DNA from: Brevibacillus centrosporus
Lineage (GTDB): Bacteria > Bacillota > Bacilli > Brevibacillales > Brevibacillaceae
Assembly: GCF_003710815.1 (NCBI RefSeq)
Contig: NZ_RHHP01000038.1
Coordinates: 62,001 to 126,000, forward strand
Direction: 5' to 3'
DNA: 64,000 nt
Under the pieces are notes generated by a model. The model was not told the origin of the DNA. It worked only from the letters and a program-made list of their open reading frames with translations, and did no database searches. Positions 59,224 to 64,000 of the stretch are shown in pieces; positions within the stretch are counted from its first letter, which is position 1, and each line of letters starts with the position of its first letter. Both the position numbers and the translations under genes were made by a program.

Positions 59224-60144
59224 ATGGAACAAGCTATGAAGGACTTTTTTCTATTCTTATCCAAAAACCAAACACTGAACAATGCCGCAAAAAAATGGGG
59301 CCTGCGCTTTGGGGCGAGCCGTTTTGTATCCGGGGAGACCATCGCTGAGGCAATCCGCGCTGTTCGCGACCTGAACCAAAAGGGACTCGTTTGCACGTTG
59401 GACCACTTGGGTGAATTCGTTTTTAGCGTAGAGGAAGCAAACGAATCGGCCGATTACTGTATCAAGACGCTTGAGGCGATTCATGAATCCGGTGTTGATT
59501 GCAACCTGTCGCTGAAAATGACCTCGCTCGGTCTCGACATCAGCCGCGAGCTGTGCATGCAGAATATGCGCCGCATTCTGGATGCTGCGAAGGCGAACGG
59601 AAACATCTTCGTTCGCATCGATATGGAAGACTACGCGCACAACCACGTAACGATGGAAATTTTGAACGAGCTGCTGGAGGACTATGATAACGTAGGGACC
59701 GTAATCCAGGCATACCTGTACAAGGCATCCGACGACATCGACAGTCTGAAAGACAAAAAGGTCAACTTCCGTCTGGTAAAAGGCGCATACAAGGAATCCC
59801 CTGAAGTCGCTTACCCAAACAAGGCAGATGTAGATGAAAACTACAAAAAAATCATCAAGCAGCATTTGCTGAACGGCGGCTATGCAGCGGTTGCTTCGCA
59901 TGACGATGCGATCATCGAGTATGTGAAAAAGCTGGTGAAGGAGCAAAACATCCCGCGCACACAGTTTGAATTCCAAATGCTCTACGGGATCCGCAGTCAG
60001 TCTCAGATCGATCTGGCTCGGGAAGGCTACAAAATGCGTGTCTATGTACCATACGGCAACGACTGGTACGGCTACTTCATGCGTCGTCTGGCGGAAAGCC
60101 CGGCAAACGTGAAATTCGTCCTCAAAGGAATGTTTACCAAGTAA
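59224..60144 (+). CDS. Proline dehydrogenase
   Basis: A 306-residue FAD-dependent proline oxidase of the short, monofunctional type (Bacillus PutB/FadM), catalysing L-proline to pyrroline-5-carboxylate. The TIM barrel blocks are NLSLKMTSLGLDISRELC, FVRIDMEDYAHNHVT, VIQAYLYKASDDI, FRLVKGAYKESPEVAYPNKA, ASHDDAII, FQMLYGIR and the flavin/substrate site VYVPYGNDWYGYFMRRLAE. ATG follows TGAGGAGGAG. It is preceded by a sigma-54 promoter and a divergent sigma-54 activator, so induction by proline is expected. No P5C dehydrogenase gene is adjacent. Confidence 0.95.
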   Translation: MEQAMKDFFLFLSKNQTLNNAAKKWGLRFGASRFVSGETIAEAIRAVRDLNQKGLVCTLDHLGEFVFSVEEANESADYCIKTLEAIHESGVDCNLSLKMTSLGLDISRELCMQNMRRILDAAKANGNIFVRIDMEDYAHNHVTMEILNELLEDYDNVGTVIQAYLYKASDDIDSLKDKKVNFRLVKGAYKESPEVAYPNKADVDENYKKIIKQHLLNGGYAAVASHDDAIIEYVKKLVKEQNIPRTQFEFQMLYGIRSQSQIDLAREGYKMRVYVPYGNDWYGYFMRRLAESPANVKFVLKGMFTK

Positions 60145-60171
60145 AACAGCAAGATAGTGAAATGACGAATG

Positions 60172-60203
60172 AACACCTTCGGATGAGTCCGGAGGTGTTT
60201 TGT
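60172..60203 (+). terminator. Intrinsic terminator after proline dehydrogenase
   Basis: AACACCT/AGGTGTT with an inner CGGA/TCCG pairing, then TTTTG. Confidence 0.75.
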
Positions 60204-60255
60204 GTTATCTTAGTAGGATATGGTAATGGCGAACCATCATATAAAGAATGGAGAG

Positions 60256-61188
60256 ATGCTCGTGTATTCGTCTGTCATCTCGCTTACTCCCCCGTATTCA
60301 TTTGAGCGTCTGTTACGCCGGTTGGAGACGCATCCCGATCCGCAGCTGTTAGTCGATGTGCAGGAAAGCACTTTGCGTCGGGTATTTCGGGTAGGGACAC
60401 GCCCGATATTAGTAAGTCTTCAATTTGCAGGCACGATGGAGCAGCCCTTCATTCGTTTGCATACCGAGGCGACCCTGTCGGTGTCGGAGCAGCAGCTCCT
60501 GGAAAAAACGATCCGGCATGTGTTTAGTGCCGACCTCGATCTGAATCCCATTTATGAGCATATGCGCCAGCAGCAGCCTATGGTGATTTTGACTGAACGA
60601 TTTCGTGGACTGCGCCTGATGCTCGACTCTGACTTGTTTCAGTCGATGGTAAAGACGATCATCGGGCAGCAGATTAATCTAGCGTTTGCCGCATCTCTGA
60701 CGCAGCGGTTAATGGAGCTGGCTGGCGATGTGATGGTGGATGAAACAGGGCATAAGTTTATGGCGTTTCCGACAGAGGAGGCCGTCGCCAGACTGGAGCC
60801 GACTGATTTGCGTCCCCTGCAATTCAGTCAGCGAAAAGCGGAATACATCATCGATTATGCTCGTGCCATTGTCAACGGAACGGTCGATTTGGATCGGCTC
60901 TGGCAGATGGAGGACGATGAGATCATCGAGCATCTGACCGCGCAAAGAGGGATTGGGCGGTGGACCGTCGAGTGCCTGATGATGTTTGGCATGGGACGTC
61001 CTGACCTGCTCCCGGCAGCAGATATCGGTCTGCGAAACGGACTGCAGATGGTCTATGAGCTGGCAGAAAAACCGGATGAAAAGGAAATTCGCCGGATTGG
61101 GGAAGACTGGCGGCCTTGGCGCAGCGTGTATTCGTTATACATATGGGAAGCGGTCGGAGCTATCAGAAGAAAGGAGACCTGGGAGTAA
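60256..61188 (+). CDS. DNA-3-methyladenine glycosylase, AlkA-like
   Basis: About 310 residues. The N-terminal ~110 residues are the AlkA-type TBP-like domain (TPPYSFERLLRRLETHPDPQ); the rest is a HhH-GPD glycosylase with KTIIGQQINLAFAASLTQRL, the helix-hairpin-helix LTAQRGIGRWTVECLMMF and the catalytic aspartate in LPAADIGLRNGL. It removes alkylated bases in base excision repair. ATG 60256 and GTG 60262 compete for the GGAGAG ribosome site; ATG 60220 gives a longer form. Confidence 0.9.
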   Translation: MLVYSSVISLTPPYSFERLLRRLETHPDPQLLVDVQESTLRRVFRVGTRPILVSLQFAGTMEQPFIRLHTEATLSVSEQQLLEKTIRHVFSADLDLNPIYEHMRQQQPMVILTERFRGLRLMLDSDLFQSMVKTIIGQQINLAFAASLTQRLMELAGDVMVDETGHKFMAFPTEEAVARLEPTDLRPLQFSQRKAEYIIDYARAIVNGTVDLDRLWQMEDDEIIEHLTAQRGIGRWTVECLMMFGMGRPDLLPAADIGLRNGLQMVYELAEKPDEKEIRRIGEDWRPWRSVYSLYIWEAVGAIRRKETWE

Positions 61189-61312
61189 CGGGCAGTCTAG
61201 ATCGATATGCCCTCTCCCCCTCAAGGTCTGGCAGCTAGAATGGAAAGCTGAACAAGTACAAATACTAATCGTAGAACGGGAATGTTTCCAATAACTTCGA
61301 ATAAAAAGAAGG

Positions 61313-61342
61313 TTGTAGTTGCGCGAAAATTTAAGCTATAAT
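61313..61342 (+). promoter_or_regulatory. Candidate promoter of brnQ
   Basis: TTGTAG and a perfect TATAAT are spaced by 18 bases, 42 bases before the brnQ start. The A/T-rich stretch around 61325-61375 could hold a CodY site, but no clear 15-base box was found. Confidence 0.55.
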
Positions 61343-61383
61343 AAATAAAATTTAAAAATAATAGAATATTAAAGGGGAACAAC

Positions 61384-62739
61384 ATGAGAGAATTATCAAC
61401 GAGAGAGACCATCACTGTGGGACTCATGCTGTTTGCCCTGTTCTTCGGAGCGGGCAATATGATTTTTCCACCTGCCTTGGGACAAGCGGCAGGTACGGAT
61501 GTATGGACAGCGATGCTGGGCTTTATCACGACGGGTGTAGGCTTGCCATTGCTGGGAGTCATCGCAGTAGCATATGGTGGAGGAAATCTGCAGACGCTGG
61601 CAGGAAGAGTGCATCCTCTCTTTGCAGTCGTCTTTACGTTTATTGTTTATTTGGCCATTGGTCCGTTTATGGCGATTCCGCGTACAGGGACTGTAACGTT
61701 TGAAATGGCCATCCTGCCGTTTTTACCTGATTCGGCAAAAGGAAGCTGGGTACCGCTGTTCATTACCACGATTATCTATTTTGCCTTGACCTATTGGCTC
61801 TGCCTGAATCCGTCCAAGCTGGTTGACCGGATCGGGAAAATCTTGACGCCAGCTTTGCTGATCATTATTGGCGTCATGTATGTAGGGACCCTGCTGAATC
61901 CGATCGGGGAAATGGGGCAGCCGACAGGCGCGTATCAGGAATCACCGTTCATCAAAGGCTTTTTGGAAGGCTATTTGACGCTGGATGCTCTGGCGGCGAT
62001 GGTTTTCGGAATTGTGGTGACCACATCCGTACAGGCTGTAGGGGTGACAGATCCGAAGAAAATCACAAAATCTACGATTAAGGCTGCCATTATCGCAGCG
62101 ATCGGCCTCGGCTTGGTTTATCTCGCCCTGAGCTATATGGGGGCTACCAGCATTGCCTTGGGGCATTCCGAAAATGGTGGACAGATTCTGACTGGCGTCG
62201 TGCAGCATTTGTTTGGACCGCTTGGCTCCATGCTGTTGGGCTTGGCAGTCATGCTGGCTTGCTTGACGACATCGGTTGGTCTAGTATCGGCATGCGGCAG
62301 CTTCTTCTCGGAGAAGATTCCGGGGGTTTCTTACAAGACTATGGCAGCGATTATCAGCGTGTTCAGCGCGGCAGTAGCCAACGTCGGCTTGACGCAGCTG
62401 ATCGCCTTTTCCGTTCCGGTACTGATGGCGATCTATCCAATCGGCATCGTGCTGATGCTCCTGTCATTTGCCCACAAGCTGTTCAAAGGCTACTCTTCTG
62501 TCTATATTGGTGCGATCGTGGTAACTGCGGCCATCAGCCTGATCGATGGTGCTGCTCTCATAGGCTTGCCGGTTGAAAGTATCACCGAAGTATACGGGAA
62601 TTTGCCGTTGTATAAGGAAGGTATCGGTTGGCTGCTTCCTGCGCTTGCCGGTGCACTGCTGGGCTATTTGTGGGGAAGCCTGCGTCCGAAGCGCAAAGGA
62701 GAACAGAAGGCATATCAGGAGAAACCGAGCAATACGTAA
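61384..62739 (+). CDS. brnQ: Branched-chain amino acid transporter, LIVCS family BrnQ
   Basis: A 451-residue Na+- or H+-coupled carrier for leucine, isoleucine and valine, with twelve membrane helices. Family blocks are LFALFFGAGNMIFPPALGQA near the N terminus, AIGPFMAIPRTGTVTFEMAI, LEGYLTLDALAAMVFGIVV and LACLTTSVGLVSACGSFF. AAAGGGGAAC precedes the ATG. Monocistronic with its own promoter and terminator. In Bacilli such genes are usually repressed by CodY. Confidence 0.94.
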   Translation: MRELSTRETITVGLMLFALFFGAGNMIFPPALGQAAGTDVWTAMLGFITTGVGLPLLGVIAVAYGGGNLQTLAGRVHPLFAVVFTFIVYLAIGPFMAIPRTGTVTFEMAILPFLPDSAKGSWVPLFITTIIYFALTYWLCLNPSKLVDRIGKILTPALLIIIGVMYVGTLLNPIGEMGQPTGAYQESPFIKGFLEGYLTLDALAAMVFGIVVTTSVQAVGVTDPKKITKSTIKAAIIAAIGLGLVYLALSYMGATSIALGHSENGGQILTGVVQHLFGPLGSMLLGLAVMLACLTTSVGLVSACGSFFSEKIPGVSYKTMAAIISVFSAAVANVGLTQLIAFSVPVLMAIYPIGIVLMLLSFAHKLFKGYSSVYIGAIVVTAAISLIDGAALIGLPVESITEVYGNLPLYKEGIGWLLPALAGALLGYLWGSLRPKRKGEQKAYQEKPSNT

Positions 62740-62769
62740 AAGCAAACCTCTACCGAGGAAAACAAGCAG

Positions 62770-62797
62770 AAGTCGGGACCTTGCGCCCGGCTTTTTT
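62770..62797 (+). terminator. Intrinsic terminator after brnQ
   Basis: AAGTCGGG/CCCGGCTT (one G-T pair), eight-base loop, then six T. Confidence 0.85.
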
Positions 62798-62961
62798 CTA
62801 TCCCATTCGCGTTCTGACATGCAGCCTAGACGGATCGCAAAGAAGTCGATTAACGGAAGAGCTTCCTTCTAGTTCCAGCTGGCTAGGTCTTCCATCTGTC
62901 CACAATCTCCTGTATCTGTGATACCATAGGTAAAAGCCTGCCTGAAGGGAGGTTGTTGGCA

Positions 62962-63657
62962 TTGGCACAAACAAAAGTTTTGGTAGCGGACGACGATCCG
63001 AATGTACGAGAAATTATTAGCTTGTACTTTTCGAAGCAGCAAATCGATCTCGTCGTCGCGGGAGACGGAAAGCAAGCCATTGAACTGATGGAAAAAGAAG
63101 CGCCGGATATGGTCATTCTGGACGTGATGATGCCGCAGATGGATGGATTTGAGGCATGCAGGGAGATCCGCAAGAAGTGGGATACACCGATTATCATGCT
63201 GACAGCAAAAGACGAAGAATTTGATCGCGTACTCGGGCTGGAGCTCGGCGCGGATGATTATGTAACGAAACCTTTTAGTCCGCGCGAGTTGGTGGCGCGG
63301 ATTCGAGCTATTTTGCGGCGAATGCAGCCCAAAGCAAAAGCGGTAGAGGATGTCGCGAACCCGCTGACGTTTGATCAGCTGACAATCGATCTGGATAAGC
63401 GGGAGGTCGTTGCCGCAGGAGAGAAAGTCAGCTTCCGACCCAAGGAGTTCGATCTTCTTGTCCAGATGGCGAAGTCTCCAGGCAGCGTGTTCTCACGTGA
63501 GCAGCTGCTTGAGCTGGTATGGGGCTTTGACTATTTCGGAGACGTGCGTACGATCGATGTCCACATCAAAAAGATCCGGCAGCGCCTGGATAAGCTTCCG
63601 TATGAATGCATTCATACTGTCTGGGGGATCGGCTACAAGTTCGGGGTGGACGCCTGA
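62962..63657 (+). CDS. OmpR/PhoB family response regulator
   Basis: A 231-residue regulator. The receiver domain has acidic pocket ADDDP and phospho-acceptor Asp54 in VILDVMMPQMDG, with the switch Lys in YVTKPFSPREL; the C-terminal winged helix is FRPKEFDLLVQMAKSPGSVF, RTIDVHIKKIRQRLDK and TVWGIGYKFGV. TTG 62962 is chosen, nine bases after GGGAGG; two TTG codons three and two positions earlier are too close to that site. The stop overlaps the kinase start by one base. Target genes unknown. Confidence 0.92.
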   Translation: MAQTKVLVADDDPNVREIISLYFSKQQIDLVVAGDGKQAIELMEKEAPDMVILDVMMPQMDGFEACREIRKKWDTPIIMLTAKDEEFDRVLGLELGADDYVTKPFSPRELVARIRAILRRMQPKAKAVEDVANPLTFDQLTIDLDKREVVAAGEKVSFRPKEFDLLVQMAKSPGSVFSREQLLELVWGFDYFGDVRTIDVHIKKIRQRLDKLPYECIHTVWGIGYKFGVDA

Positions 63658-64000
63658 TGCTAGGGACATCGAAGAGCATTTTTCGCCGTCTGCTGTTCAG
63701 CTTTCTGGCTACCGTTCTTGTCGGGCTAGGGATTTCCGGCCTGCTCATTTCGCTTTTTGCGCGCGAGTACATCTACGATTCCAAGGAAGAAGAGATGCTG
63801 CGAATGGCCAAAAAGGTCAATGTGGCGATTCAGGACTACGATAAAGTAAACAAACGGCTGGTCGATCAGCTGGTCTCATTGGATCAAGCCTTCGATACCC
63901 GGATTTGGCTATTTGACCAGGATGGGAAAATCGTGGCGACCTCTATGAAAGATGAAGTATTTACGGGCAAGTCGATCGCTGTATCCATTGCTGACAAAGT
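63657..64000 (+). CDS. Sensor histidine kinase (3' truncated by window edge)
   Basis: The first 114 codons of a membrane sensor kinase, running off the right edge. ATG overlaps the stop of the response regulator (TGATG). A basic start (MLGTSKSIFRRLL) leads into transmembrane helix 1 (FSFLATVLVGLGISGLLISL, about 14-33), then an extracytoplasmic region with IQDYDKVNKRLVDQLVSLDQ and TRIWLFDQDGKIVATS, typical of PhoR/CssS-type kinases with a small external sensor. Catalytic domains are outside the window. Confidence 0.85.
   Translation, partial: MLGTSKSIFRRLLFSFLATVLVGLGISGLLISLFAREYIYDSKEEEMLRMAKKVNVAIQDYDKVNKRLVDQLVSLDQAFDTRIWLFDQDGKIVATSMKDEVFTGKSIAVSIADK

Noticed and set aside
61200..61383. 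Possible T-box or CodY site before brnQ
   Set aside because: No T-box core sequence was seen and the A/T-rich stretch gives only partial matches to the CodY box.

Overview
The window looks like a chromosomal segment of a motile, spore-forming, moderately GC-rich member of the Firmicutes. Brevibacillus or a close Paenibacillaceae relative fits best, but this is inferred from gene families and gene order, not from a marker gene. Pointers are Bacillus-type motAB, a YtpB-type tetraprenyl-beta-curcumene synthase, an SspK-like spore protein, Tgl-like spore transglutaminase, YusF/YlaF/YqkE/YugN-type small genes, a ykkC guanidine riboswitch with paired SMR pumps, strong GGAGG ribosome sites and many intrinsic terminators. 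No rRNA, tRNA, CRISPR array, prophage or intact insertion sequence was seen; the region reads as core chromosome with a few decayed genes.

Layout. 1-7.5 kb: end of a PepV-like dipeptidase, an SDR enzyme, a secreted Ig-like repeat protein, a LysR-cidAB murein-hydrolase control set, a GNAT remnant, an EamA transporter and Tgl. 7.6-15.1 kb: a monomeric sarcosine oxidase-type flavoenzyme, a flavin-reductase fold protein, a ZIP transporter, motAB, an HxlR/PfpI divergent pair, an alpha/beta hydrolase and a low-molecular-weight tyrosine phosphatase. 15.1-20.8 kb: an AtoSC-like sigma-54 two-component system next to a short-chain fatty acid transporter with a -24/-12 promoter, then the guanidine riboswitch and ykkCD. 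21-29 kb: CDF and CorC-type transporters, an M50 protease, several small or hypothetical genes, an aldo/keto reductase and a deletion scar of a MacAB-like efflux operon. 29-36.4 kb: a glucose-6-phosphate isomerase carrying an extra C-terminal helix-turn-helix, a TPP riboswitch with thiO alone, a repeat-rich low-complexity protein, Nudix, NAD kinase, MOSC, and a YbaK gene broken by an in-frame amber codon.

36.4-43.7 kb: a minus-strand nitrogen operon (two perfect GlnR/TnrA boxes, amtB, a GlnD-like nucleotidyltransferase in place of glnK, a DEDDh exonuclease), then an MFS exporter, small genes, a Toprim protein and uppP. 43.8-52 kb: a CvfB/YitL protein, a TAXI-TRAP transporter operon (binding protein, DUF1850, fused permease) divergent from a GlnK/GlnL-type two-component system that probably controls it, then YtpB. 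52-64 kb: a PilZ protein, an AEC carrier, a TrmB regulator, a sugar-dehydrogenase remnant, an overlapping operon of sigma-54 activator, winged-helix/TPR regulator and MFS transporter divergent from a sigma-54-dependent proline dehydrogenase, then an AlkA glycosylase, BrnQ, and an OmpR-type response regulator with the start of its kinase.

The most unusual items are the isomerase/DNA-binding fusion, the amtB-nucleotidyltransferase-exonuclease operon, and the sigma-54 activator-regulator-transporter cluster facing proline dehydrogenase. All functional calls rest on reading motifs by eye; no database search was run.
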